Below, piece by piece: positions 1-6,799 of a stretch of DNA of 38,242 bases. The translations under genes were made by a program, and so were the position numbers. How positions within the stretch are numbered: the first letter of the stretch is position 1; each line of letters starts with the position of its first letter. The stretch lies in NCBI RefSeq assembly GCF_001836165.1, contig NZ_KV827667.1, forward strand, positions 1 to 38,242. Reading direction: 5' to 3'. The notes under the pieces are model-generated. The model made no database searches. It was not told the origin of the DNA and saw nothing but the letters and a program-made list of their open reading frames with translations. Source of the DNA: Corynebacterium sp. HMSC036D02 (GTDB lineage: Bacteria; Actinomycetota; Actinomycetes; Mycobacteriales; Mycobacteriaceae).

Positions 1-28
1 GGCGGATGTAGGTTTCAATATCCCCCAT
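1..28 (-). CDS. 5' end of an unidentified gene, cut by the window edge
   Basis: Only nine codons are inside the window, reading M-G-D-I-E-T-Y-I-R. The ATG at 28 has a TAGTCT -10-like box at 42-37 and no ribosome binding site, which is the leaderless layout seen at many other starts here. A GTG two codons upstream (34) is an alternative start. It would be co-oriented with and follow the mycolyltransferase-like gene. Too little is visible to name a family. Confidence 0.35.
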
Positions 29-106
29 GGCCACAGAGACTAAACCAGCACCATGTGCCCCGCAACCGGAGGAAGAAACACCCAGCTCAGGGGTGGGGAG
101 ACGTCG

Positions 107-1189
107 TTAGTAGAGCGCCGGTTTAATCGCATCCCACGCCGGCTGCAATTGCTTGCCAAACATCACCCAGTCGTGCACCCCGGCGTCGAGGTAGTCGGTG
201 GTGTGGGGGAGGGAGGCGTCGTCAAGCGCGGCGGAAAACTCCTCCGTGCAACGCTTTGAGCCGGCCTCCAACAAGGTTCCGCCAATGCGATCGTCGAGGG
301 ATTTATTGGCGTAGGCCGCCATTTCCTCATCCGACCACGCCCCCGACGCAGCGGAGAGATACAGCGTCGCCCCGCGCAGCCCCTCCGGGTTCGCCGCGAC
401 ATCATTGCGCACCCAGTCCGCTGAACCGTGCGGGCCCCACATGTTCCGCGGGTTGCCACCGAGGCTGCCCACCGTTAGGTCGACCGTTCCCTGGCCCACC
501 GTGCTCGTCGTGGAATAGCAGCCGGAAATACCCGCCACCGCATCGAAGAATCCCGGGTGGTTGTTGGCCATCATGACCGCGCCGGACGCGCCCATCGATA
601 GTCCGATGATTCCGCGCTTGCCGTTGTGGTTCAGTTCCGCCTCAACCACCGGCGCGAGCTCCTGCGTGACGAAGGTGTTCCATTTGTGGCGGCCCAGCTT
701 CGGGTCATCCTGATTCCAGTCCGTCCACATGGAACCAGCGCCCTGGGAGGGGATGACGATGCTGGCGTCGGAGTCGCCAAAGACGCGCTTCAGATGCCCC
801 TTGGTGATCCAGTTGGAGGTTTCCGGGGAGTCGACACCTTCCAAGAAATACACCACCGGTCCACCGTTGCCGAGGACGACGTCGACGGGAATCTCGCGGC
901 CCATGGATGGCGAGGAGACCAGCCACTTCTCACGGCCGGGCTCATCAGTCGGCGTGCGGGAGACAACGGACGCCGTGCTTATCGACGCATCCACCGGGTA
1001 CGGATAGCCCTCCTGTTCCGATGTGAACAGATCAGTGAGAAGGTGTGAGGAGGAACCCATGGCGTTGATGATGCTGAACGTTGCGTCCACGCCCCAGCGT
1101 GAGGATTGCTCATCGCGGCTAGATTCCTGGTAGGCAGGGGCAGAGGACATGAGAAGTGCGCTGCTCAGAAGCGCAGAGAGAAGTTTCAT
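107..1189 (-). CDS. secreted mycolyltransferase / antigen 85-type esterase
   Basis: The 360-residue protein has an N-terminal signal peptide (hydrophobic residues 3-19, likely cleavage after the A-P-A near residue 19) and an alpha/beta-hydrolase esterase-D/antigen-85 fold. The nucleophile elbow G-L-S-M-G puts the catalytic serine at 198, and His339 in G-V-H-D-W is the likely catalytic histidine. The family transfers corynomycolic acids between trehalose monocorynomycolate and trehalose or arabinogalactan outside the membrane, building the mycomembrane. Cys224 and Cys314 could form a disulfide. At 360 residues it matches the short Cmt-type enzymes, without the C-terminal LGFP repeats of larger paralogues. 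The ATG at 1189 has no ribosome binding site but a TAATGT box at 1203-1198, so it is probably leaderless. Which paralogue it is cannot be decided. Confidence 0.88.
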   Translation of the reverse strand: MKLLSALLSSALLMSSAPAYQESSRDEQSSRWGVDATFSIINAMGSSSHLLTDLFTSEQEGYPYPVDASISTASVVSRTPTDEPGREKWLVSSPSMGREIPVDVVLGNGGPVVYFLEGVDSPETSNWITKGHLKRVFGDSDASIVIPSQGAGSMWTDWNQDDPKLGRHKWNTFVTQELAPVVEAELNHNGKRGIIGLSMGASGAVMMANNHPGFFDAVAGISGCYSTTSTVGQGTVDLTVGSLGGNPRNMWGPHGSADWVRNDVAANPEGLRGATLYLSAASGAWSDEEMAAYANKSLDDRIGGTLLEAGSKRCTEEFSAALDDASLPHTTDYLDAGVHDWVMFGKQLQPAWDAIKPALY

Positions 1190-1197
1190 AGACTGCT

Positions 1198-1222
1198 ACA
1201 TTAATACAGTTTCCGGTATGCT
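1198..1222. promoter_or_regulatory. back-to-back -10 boxes of divergent promoters
   Basis: The short gap between the mycolyltransferase and M20 genes holds TAATGT (1203-1198, minus strand, 8 nt from the ATG at 1189) and TATGCT (1217-1222, plus strand). Both fit the corynebacterial TANNNT -10 consensus. The minus promoter would give a leaderless transcript. The plus promoter would start near 1229 and leave about 20 nt of leader before the ATG at 1252. No clear -35 boxes are visible. Confidence 0.4.
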
Positions 1223-1251
1223 CGGCGCACATGCTCGGAAAGGATGACACC

Positions 1252-2607
1252 ATGAAGATGGCCCCGCGCCACCGTCAGCAATTGCCACCGCTTCCGATGG
1301 TTTCGGCCAAGCTGGGGGAGCGGTTGGCCAGCCACGTGTTCGTGGAGGAAGGCCGGGAGCTGCTTCCGGAGTTGCAGGCCTTCCGCCGCGATATGCACCA
1401 GAACCCGGAGGTGGGTTTGCACCTGCCGCGCACGCAGGAGAAGGTGCTCGAAGCTCTTAAAGGGCTACCGTTGGAGATTCATCTCGGCCGTGACCTCAGC
1501 TCGATCGTCGCGGTCCTGCGCGGCGGCAAGCGCGGTGAGCGCCCGGTGTCGGTGTTGTTGCGCGCAGACATGGACGCCCTTCCGGTGCGCGAGCAGACGG
1601 GCAGTCCCTTTGCTTCGACGAATAACAACATGCACGCCTGCGGCCACGACCTGCACACGGCCGGACTGATTGGCGCGGTGAAAATGCTGTGCCGCCACCG
1701 CGAGGAGTTGTTGGGCGATGTCACCTTCATGTTCCAGCCGGGCGAGGAGGGGCCGGGCGGTGCGCAGCCGATGATTGATGAGGGCGTGCTCGACGCTGCT
1801 GGCCGCCGCCCCATTGCCGCCTACGGTCTGCACGTCGGCCCACAGGATCGGGGCACCTTCCACCACATCGCCGGCCCGATGATGGCCTCGTCTTCGAACC
1901 TGGGGATCACTGTTTATGGCAAGGGCGGGCATGGTTCGCGCCCGCACGATGCTATCGATCCCGTTGCGGCCCTCGCGGAGATCCAGATGGCCCTGCAAGT
2001 GGCGCTGACCCGGCGCTTCGATGCGAACTCGCCGATTGTCATCACGGTGACCAACCTGCGCGCGGGCGACGGCGCGGTCAACGTCATCCCGGACAAGGCG
2101 GAGTTGGGCGCGACGGTGCGCGTGCTTCGCGACGAACACATCGACGCCGTCCGCCAAATGATCATCGAGGTCTCGAGCTCCGTGGCGGCCTCGCACCGCT
2201 GCACCGCGAAGGTGGATTTTGAGGTCCTGTATTCGGCGACAAAGACCTCAGCGCGCGAGGACCAGTTCGCGGCGTCGTTGTGGGCGGGTATGTTCGGCGC
2301 GGAAAACGTGCTGACCATGGACACCCCGATGATGGCCTCGGAAGACTTCGGCGCGGTACTCGCCCAGGTTCCGGGCACCTTCATGTGGTTCGGTACGGGC
2401 GATCCGCACACTCCGGAGCACATGCGCGAGTGGAATCACTCGCCGCAGGTGCGCTTCGATGATTCCGTTCTGGGAGACCAAGCCGCAGCCCTGGCGGCGG
2501 TGGCCTTTGAGCGCCTAGCCGCAGAGGACGCGCACCCCTCGCCGGCCACGAAGGCTATGCGTGCGCCGGTGCAGGATGCGCAGCCGCCTTCTTCCGCAGT
2601 GCAATAG
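1252..2607 (+). CDS. M20D-family metallo-amidohydrolase (N-acyl amino acid hydrolase type)
   Basis: This 451-residue cytoplasmic hydrolase has the M20 dizinc pattern in order: A-D-M-D-A-L-P, H-A-C-G-H-D, G-E-E-G-P-G-G, a G-L-H-V-G-P stretch, the dimerisation-domain G-K-G-G-H-G-S, and M-A-S-E-D-F-G near the C-terminus. Family members hydrolyse N-acyl or N-aryl amino acids such as hippurate; related corynebacterial aminoacylases release odour acids from acyl-glutamine in skin species, but the substrate here is unknown. The ATG at 1252 is chosen because AAAGGA (1239-1244) lies 7 nt upstream. An in-frame ATG at 1231, 8 nt after the -10 box, could give a leaderless form seven residues longer. The 3' end overlaps the convergent PrsW-like gene by 53 bp. 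Confidence 0.85.
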   Translation: MKMAPRHRQQLPPLPMVSAKLGERLASHVFVEEGRELLPELQAFRRDMHQNPEVGLHLPRTQEKVLEALKGLPLEIHLGRDLSSIVAVLRGGKRGERPVSVLLRADMDALPVREQTGSPFASTNNNMHACGHDLHTAGLIGAVKMLCRHREELLGDVTFMFQPGEEGPGGAQPMIDEGVLDAAGRRPIAAYGLHVGPQDRGTFHHIAGPMMASSSNLGITVYGKGGHGSRPHDAIDPVAALAEIQMALQVALTRRFDANSPIVITVTNLRAGDGAVNVIPDKAELGATVRVLRDEHIDAVRQMIIEVSSSVAASHRCTAKVDFEVLYSATKTSAREDQFAASLWAGMFGAENVLTMDTPMMASEDFGAVLAQVPGTFMWFGTGDPHTPEHMREWNHSPQVRFDDSVLGDQAAALAAVAFERLAAEDAHPSPATKAMRAPVQDAQPPSSAVQ

Positions 2608-3313
2608 TGCCCCAGATGGTGGCTACCCATTCGGCGAGCATGACGACCATGCCGGCGAGGAGGGGCCAGATGGCGGCGTCGAACGCAGTGCTTAACGACG
2701 GGAAAAGGTTCTTCGTAGCGTGCACCGCAATGGCGGCAATGAGCCAGCGCACCGGCTGCGTGCGGGAGAGGCCGTAGGCGCTGAGCCCGGTGAACAGCGA
2801 GTGGGAGAGCGGGTTGGATCCCAGGCGGATGACCACCGCCCCGATTGCGCCAGCGGTATCCGAGTCGAGGTTATCCGCCGTCATGCGCGCGAAGGCGGTG
2901 GCATCCTCACCTACAGTGAAGCCGATACCCACGGCCACGCCCACGAAGACGTAGTCGAGCCAACTGCGGGGCCGGATGACGCAGGTGCAGATAAGCAACA
3001 CACCGAGGAACTTGAGCACTTCCTCGGTAAACGGCGCGAACCCGGCAGCGCCTAGCCAGTCCAGTCCCGCGCGGGCGAGGAGGTGGGTCATGTTCGTGTT
3101 GAGTTCCACCGCGAGCCCGGAGACCGCAAAGCCCCACACCACGCCGTGCGCAATTCCTGGGCGGCGGCGCAGGAAGAACAGCGTGAGGCAGACAAGTACG
3201 GCGGCGAAGGCCACGGCAGTCAGCGCGCTCGCGGGCAGGAAGGGCTCGCGAGTGTAGTGAACAACGGTCACCCCCAACGCGCCGAGGGTCAGCAGGTAGT
3301 ACAGGTACTTCAA
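2555..3313 (-). CDS. PrsW-like intramembrane metalloprotease, paralogue A
   Basis: A 252-residue polytopic membrane protein with the PrsW/CPBP-type catalytic motifs: E97-E98-x-x-K101, F132-x-x-x-E136, H171-x-x-x-T175 followed by G-L-S-A-Y-G, and a late membrane-embedded His198. Family knowledge: PrsW of Bacillus subtilis makes the first cut in anti-sigma factor RsiW, but most members have no known target. The start is TTG at 3313, preceded by a strong AAGGAGG four bases away and overlapping the stop of the preceding small gene (TTGA). It is the last gene of a three-gene overlapping operon. It shares its layout and much of its sequence (for example F-L-G-V, I-C-T-C-V-I-R, D-Y-V-F-V-G-V-A-V-G) with the paralogue at 3729-4517, so the two arose by duplication. 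Confidence 0.8.
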   Translation of the reverse strand: MKYLYYLLTLGALGVTVVHYTREPFLPASALTAVAFAAVLVCLTLFFLRRRPGIAHGVVWGFAVSGLAVELNTNMTHLLARAGLDWLGAAGFAPFTEEVLKFLGVLLICTCVIRPRSWLDYVFVGVAVGIGFTVGEDATAFARMTADNLDSDTAGAIGAVVIRLGSNPLSHSLFTGLSAYGLSRTQPVRWLIAAIAVHATKNLFPSLSTAFDAAIWPLLAGMVVMLAEWVATIWGTIALRKKAAAHPAPAHA

Positions 3314-3732
3314 GCTTCCTCCTTCTGAACACGGTCGGCGAAGTCCTCTGCCTTTGGCCCGTCGATGTGGAGGAAGGAGACGGTGTTGTCATGTGGGTTA
3401 GCCAGCGTGATGCCGTCGCCGTCCTCGACGCGGTAGAGCTCCGGCGCCTGGGTGGTGATGGGGGCGTCGGTGAGCGCGCTGGTCCCGGTAAAGGAACGGT
3501 GCTGGCGCGGCAGGTAGGTCTCGACTTCGTGGGAGGAGCTGCCTTCCTCAGAAATGATGGTCGCGCTCCCGCAGTTCCAGGTCTGCGAGGAGGCGTACGG
3601 ATCCTCCGGGCACTCCAGTCCCGGGATGCCGCGCACGGGGGTGGTGTCGGGAGTGGGGTCGGGGAGGAGGGCGTCGGCAAGCGGTACTGCGGCGAGGACG
3701 CCGATGCAGGAATAAATCAGTGTGTTTTTCAT
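3310..3732 (-). CDS. small exported or membrane-anchored protein between two PrsW-like genes
   Basis: No family was recognised. The 140-residue product starts M-K-N-T-L-I-Y-S and has one hydrophobic segment (about residues 4-23), which could be an uncleaved anchor or signal peptide. A proline-rich stretch follows, then an acidic outside domain with two cysteines (L-E-C-P-E and W-N-C-G-S) that could form a disulfide. The start at 3732 is chosen because the sequence upstream is not protein-like, the ATG overlaps the preceding stop (ATGA), and TAGGGT lies 7 nt upstream as a leaderless promoter. Lying between two putative intramembrane proteases, it could be a substrate, a regulator or an effector; this is inference only. 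Confidence 0.65.
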   Translation of the reverse strand: MKNTLIYSCIGVLAAVPLADALLPDPTPDTTPVRGIPGLECPEDPYASSQTWNCGSATIISEEGSSSHEVETYLPRQHRSFTGTSALTDAPITTQAPELYRVEDGDGITLANPHDNTVSFLHIDGPKAEDFADRVQKEEA

Positions 3733-4517
3733 GCTTTCAACCCTAGGAGCTGCGATTTTGCGCCGGTATCCTCCGCAGGGAGGATTTTGCAGAGTTTCAC
3801 AATGCTGACAATCGTGGCGACCCACAGGCCGATGAGGATGAGGAAGGTGGGGAAGATAGGCCAGAGGGTGTCCTCAAACGCGGTAGAAATAGACGGTCCG
3901 AAATTGGCCGTGAAGTGCACCGCCATGGCGATAAGCAACCAGCGCACCGGTTGCCTGCGGGATAGTCCAAAGGCTGCGATTCCGGTGAAGAAGGAATGCA
4001 TGAGTGGGTTCGCGATGAATCGGGCAAGGAGTGCAAACAGCGTTCCCCTGACATCAGAATCGAGGTTCTCCAATGTCATGTTGACGTAGTAGACGGCGTT
4101 CTCGCTCACGCTAAAGCCCATGCCCACGGCCACACCGACGAAGACGTAGTCCGCCCAGTGACGGGACCGGATGACGCAGGTGCAAATGAAGATGACGCCG
4201 AGGAATTTGAGGACCTCCTCGGTGAGTGGGGCGATGCCAGCGAAGACCAGCCAGTCTGGGACCGTACGGATGAGGAGGTGGTACATGTTCTCGTTGAGCT
4301 GGCCGGCGACAGTGGAGACCGCAATACCCCACACCACCCCGTGCGCAATGCCCGGGTGCTTGCGCAGAATCAGCAGCGTGAGACCGATTGCCACGGCCGC
4401 GTACAACACTGCGGCGAGCGCGCTGGTAGTGACGAAAGCGCCGTGGGAGAAATTATAAGCGGTGAACACCAGTCCGGCGGCGGTGAGCAGTTCGTACAAA
4501 GTCTGTGTTCTTCTCAT
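3729..4517 (-). CDS. PrsW-like intramembrane metalloprotease, paralogue B
   Basis: A 262-residue polytopic membrane protein with the same motif set as its neighbour: E100-E101-x-x-K104, F135-x-x-x-E139, H174-x-x-x-T178 and His201. The start is set at the ATG at 4517. A longer reading frame exists upstream, but it runs through the palindrome and is not protein-like. There is no ribosome binding site, but TAACCT lies exactly 7 nt upstream, so a leaderless mRNA is likely. Its stop overlaps the next start (ATGA at 3729-3732). The C-terminal tail after the last helix is partly encoded by the 27-bp repeat, suggesting that the tail sequence is constrained by the DNA site. Catalytic activity and target are unknown. 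Confidence 0.8.
   Translation of the reverse strand: MRRTQTLYELLTAAGLVFTAYNFSHGAFVTTSALAAVLYAAVAIGLTLLILRKHPGIAHGVVWGIAVSTVAGQLNENMYHLLIRTVPDWLVFAGIAPLTEEVLKFLGVIFICTCVIRSRHWADYVFVGVAVGMGFSVSENAVYYVNMTLENLDSDVRGTLFALLARFIANPLMHSFFTGIAAFGLSRRQPVRWLLIAMAVHFTANFGPSISTAFEDTLWPIFPTFLILIGLWVATIVSIVKLCKILPAEDTGAKSQLLGLKA
3740..3745 (-). promoter_or_regulatory. leaderless -10 box for the small exported protein gene
   Basis: TAGGGT on the minus strand ends 7 nt before the ATG at 3732. A 17-nt spacer would put the -35 region at 3763-3768, inside the 27-bp repeat at 3762-3788. This internal promoter lies within the 3' end of the upstream PrsW-like gene, and its geometry matches the promoter at 4525-4530. 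Confidence 0.5.
3762..3788. repeat. 27-bp direct repeat with 18-bp palindrome, copy 1 (putative operator)
   Basis: The core ATCCTCCGCAGGGAGGAT (3768-3785) has perfect 7-bp arms around GCAG. The whole 27 bp recurs exactly at 4548-4574. It covers the -35 position of the putative promoter of the small exported protein gene, starting 30 bp from its ATG. Because it lies in the end of the PrsW-like gene, it also encodes the segment K-I-L-P-A-E-D-T-G there. Binding by the neighbouring response regulator is an inference. Confidence 0.7.
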
Positions 4518-4524
4518 GCGGTTT

Positions 4525-4530
4525 AGGTTA
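4525..4530 (-). promoter_or_regulatory. leaderless -10 box for PrsW-like paralogue B
   Basis: TAACCT on the minus strand ends 7 nt before the ATG at 4517. With a 17-nt spacer, the -35 region is 4548-4553, the promoter-proximal edge of the second 27-bp repeat copy. Confidence 0.5.
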
Positions 4531-4547
4531 TGAACCGCGCCCGGGGT

Positions 4548-4574
4548 GCCGGTATCCTCCGCAGGGAGGATTTT
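4548..4574. repeat. 27-bp direct repeat with 18-bp palindrome, copy 2 (putative operator)
   Basis: Identical to 3762-3788 over all 27 bases; the palindrome is at 4554-4571. It sits between the divergent PrsW-like gene (31 bp to its ATG) and the histidine kinase gene (about 22 bp to its GTG), so one bound factor could act on both. The hairpin is followed only by TTTT then CCGG, and its placement upstream of starts argues against a terminator. Confidence 0.7.
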
Positions 4575-4596
4575 CCGGAACGCAGGGAGAACTATC

Positions 4597-5775
4597 GTGG
4601 CAACCATGACGAGAAAGACGCGACCACTGTGGATCACGGTGCTGCTCATTCTGCTCTGCGTGGTGGCGGATTTGGCGGCATGGATCCCCCATATCGAAAA
4701 CTTCGAGGGGACGGATCAGGAAGCCCTTGTTTTGGGCTTGATGGGTCTATTTAGCTTCGCCACGTGGATTCTGCTGCCCTTCGCCCTGCACCACTCACGG
4801 CGGGAGCGCAACATCCACGAGGAGTACCCCGGCCACCCGGTGGTGCTGGTTGCGGCTCTGCTCGTCCTGGTACTAGGCGGGTTTCGCCCATTGTCGCTGT
4901 CAGTGCTGGTGGTGTTGATTTCAATCATCTCGCGCGGCCGATTGCGGTGGTCCCTGGCGGGGACGGCGGTCTTCGTGGCCTCGTGTGTGACCGTTATCTC
5001 TGTGCCTTACATTCGGATGAACATCTTCGATCCCTTTGGTTACGTGTTTTATGAAAGCCTCTTTCTTATCGTTGCCTGGATTACGGGCTCGGTGCGCGCG
5101 CAGCGCCGCCAGCGCGAGGTCACGCTGGTGAGCCTGGCTGAGCTCAACGAGGACCAGCTGCGCTCGCGCGAGGAGCGCGCCCGTCTGGAGGAGCGCAACC
5201 GCATTGCGCGCGATATCCACGATTCCCTCTCGCACCGCCTCAGCCTCATCTCCGTGTACGCGGGTGGCCTGAGCTACCGCAAGGACGCCGACCCGGAGCG
5301 GGTCGCCGAGGCGGCAGACACCATCCAGACGGAGGCGAAGGCCGCCGTGGAGGACCTGCGCGGGGTGATCAAGGCGCTGCGCGTGGATGACCGCGTGGAT
5401 CCGCGCGCGAGCATCGAGGAGCACATCGGGCGCGCCCGCGCGGCGGGGACGAAGGTGCGCTATAAGAAGGGGGATGTCGATAAGCTGAGTACCCTTGCCG
5501 CTCACACGCTGGGCCGCGCCGTGCAGGAGGGGCTGACCAACGCGCGCAAGTACGCGCCGGGGAAGAAGGTGACGCTCACCGTGGAGAACGAGGAGGATAA
5601 GGTGCGGGTGACCATGCAGAATAAGAAGGTGGCGGAGCAGCCAGAGTCCGGTGGCGGCAACGGCCTGCTGGGGTTGGAGGAGCGCGCCCGGCTGGCGGGA
5701 GGCACCTTCACAGTGCTTGACGACGCCTCCACTTTCACCTGGGTCCTCGAACTACCGGAGGAGGCACGCCCGTAA
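4597..5775 (+). CDS. NarL-type sensor histidine kinase
   Basis: The 392-residue protein has four to five N-terminal membrane helices (roughly residues 11-30, 42-65, 80-112, 121-137 and 148-163) with only short loops outside. A HisKA_3 dimerisation domain follows, with phospho-acceptor His208 in A-R-D-I-H-D-S-L, then a HATPase domain with an N-box-like E-G-L-T-N-A-R-K-Y and a G-N-G-L-L-G-L glycine box. Such kinases usually sense membrane or envelope state. The GTG at 4597 is chosen because GGGAGA (4585-4590) is 6 nt upstream; the ATG at 4606 has poor spacing. The stop overlaps the regulator start by one base (TAATG). Its signal is unknown, but the divergent PrsW-like operon sharing the palindrome is a likely target. 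Confidence 0.88.
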   Translation: MATMTRKTRPLWITVLLILLCVVADLAAWIPHIENFEGTDQEALVLGLMGLFSFATWILLPFALHHSRRERNIHEEYPGHPVVLVAALLVLVLGGFRPLSLSVLVVLISIISRGRLRWSLAGTAVFVASCVTVISVPYIRMNIFDPFGYVFYESLFLIVAWITGSVRAQRRQREVTLVSLAELNEDQLRSREERARLEERNRIARDIHDSLSHRLSLISVYAGGLSYRKDADPERVAEAADTIQTEAKAAVEDLRGVIKALRVDDRVDPRASIEEHIGRARAAGTKVRYKKGDVDKLSTLAAHTLGRAVQEGLTNARKYAPGKKVTLTVENEEDKVRVTMQNKKVAEQPESGGGNGLLGLEERARLAGGTFTVLDDASTFTWVLELPEEARP

Positions 5776-6422
5776 TGATTTCAGTGGTATTGGTCGATGA
5801 CGAGCAGGCCCTGCGGCGCGGCATCCGATTCATCTTGGAGGGCGCAGCAGACATCGAGGTAGTGGCCGAGGCCAGCAATGGCCGCGACGGTGTGGCCCGT
5901 GTACTGGACCTGCAGCCGGACGTGGTCCTCATGGACATCCGCATGCCCGTGATGGATGGCATCGAGGCGGCCGGGCAACTGCGCGCGAGCGCGCCGGATA
6001 TCCCGGTGGTCATGCTCACCGCCTTCGATACGGACGAGTTCATCGTGGATGCGCTGCACGCCGGCGCGATGGGCTTTCTGCTCAAGACCATCGAGCCGGA
6101 AGGGCTGGTCTCGGCGGTGCGCGCTGCGGCCACGGGGCAGCAGCTGCTGAGCTCGAAGGCCCTGAAGAACTTGTTGGCGCTCAAGCGCCCCGAGCCCGCG
6201 CCGGCAGAACCAGAGACGCCTGATCCCCGCCCGCTGGAAGGCTTAAGCCAGCGCGAGAACGAGGTGGCGCAACTCGTGGCCCAGGGCCTGGACAACCAGG
6301 AGATCGCGGGGCAGCTTTATGTGTCAGTCACGACGGTGAAAACCCACATCAAGCACATCCTGGACAAGCTGGGCGGCACCAACCGGGTGCACATCGCGAT
6401 TGCGGTGTTGGAAGCGCGCTAG
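5775..6422 (+). CDS. NarL/LuxR-family response regulator
   Basis: The 215-residue regulator has an N-terminal receiver domain with acidic pocket D8-D9, phospho-acceptor Asp54 in L-M-D-I-R-M-P and the switch lysine in F-L-L-K-T. A C-terminal LuxR-type helix-turn-helix (about 150-205) contains L-S-Q-R-E-N-E-V and V-T-T-V-K-T-H. It is the cognate partner of the kinase, with which it overlaps by one base. NarL-family proteins bind short inverted repeats as dimers, which fits the 7-4-7 palindromes at 3768 and 4554. The 3' end overlaps the convergent small membrane protein gene by 4 bp within the self-complementary CTAG. Confidence 0.9.
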   Translation: MISVVLVDDEQALRRGIRFILEGAADIEVVAEASNGRDGVARVLDLQPDVVLMDIRMPVMDGIEAAGQLRASAPDIPVVMLTAFDTDEFIVDALHAGAMGFLLKTIEPEGLVSAVRAAATGQQLLSSKALKNLLALKRPEPAPAEPETPDPRPLEGLSQRENEVAQLVAQGLDNQEIAGQLYVSVTTVKTHIKHILDKLGGTNRVHIAIAVLEAR

Positions 6423-6799
6423 CGCCGACGGATAAACGCGGAGGCCAGGCCAAGCAGCGCGATGACGACCACGATGATGGACGCCACCGGCCAGTACTGG
6501 GGGTAGTACTTCAGCGCGTAGCCGAAGACCTGGCCGTCGTTGAACTGGCGGGAAAGTGCAATGGGCATCCACCACAACTTCGTGAGAGTGAGGAACGCGC
6601 CGAGCAGACCAGTGATGATGCGGCGGCTGCCGCCCAGAAAGAAGCTGGCTGCCACGAGGAGCATGCCGGCGATGGTGAGAGCGAATAGCAGGGGAGTTTC
6701 CGCAGCGATTGGGGAGCCGTTGATGAGGAACTCGTGGTCAATTTCGTGCTGCTCGATGAGGGTATAGCCGTCAAGGACGACGTCGTCCGGGAGCCCCAT
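6419..6799 (-). CDS. small membrane protein coupled to the BCCT carrier
   Basis: No named family was recognised. The 126-residue protein has an acidic N-terminal region (D-E-V-x2-type start, residues 1-30) followed by three hydrophobic segments (about 36-55, 58-75 and 100-121) and ends in R-R-R. Its ATG follows the TAA stop of the BCCT transporter with no gap, and GGAGAAG in the end of the transporter gene supplies the ribosome binding site, so the two are translationally coupled. It may be an accessory subunit or stability factor for the carrier; this is inferred only from the arrangement. Confidence 0.7.
   Translation of the reverse strand: MGLPDDVVLDGYTLIEQHEIDHEFLINGSPIAAETPLLFALTIAGMLLVAASFFLGGSRRIITGLLGAFLTLTKLWWMPIALSRQFNDGQVFGYALKYYPQYWPVASIIVVVIALLGLASAFIRRR

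Noticed and set aside
1465..2196. A 243-codon antisense frame within the M20 hydrolase gene
   Set aside because: The composition (Arg, His and Val excess) is typical of antisense frames in GC-rich genes and no start signal is present.
3762..3788. The palindrome as a rho-independent terminator
   Set aside because: The stem is followed by only a short T-run, it lies upstream of starts rather than after stops, and the identical bases extend beyond the stem on both sides, which fits a protein-binding site better.
3733..3825. 31-codon upstream extension of the small exported protein
   Set aside because: The extension runs through the palindrome and lacks a signal. The internal ATG at 3732 begins a proper signal-anchor sequence and has both an ATGA overlap and a -10 box.
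4518..4649. N-terminal extension of the second PrsW-like protein, carrying another copy of the I-L-P-A-E-D-T-G peptide
   Set aside because: The peptide is only the translation of the DNA repeat. The extension overlaps the divergent kinase gene and has no start signal.
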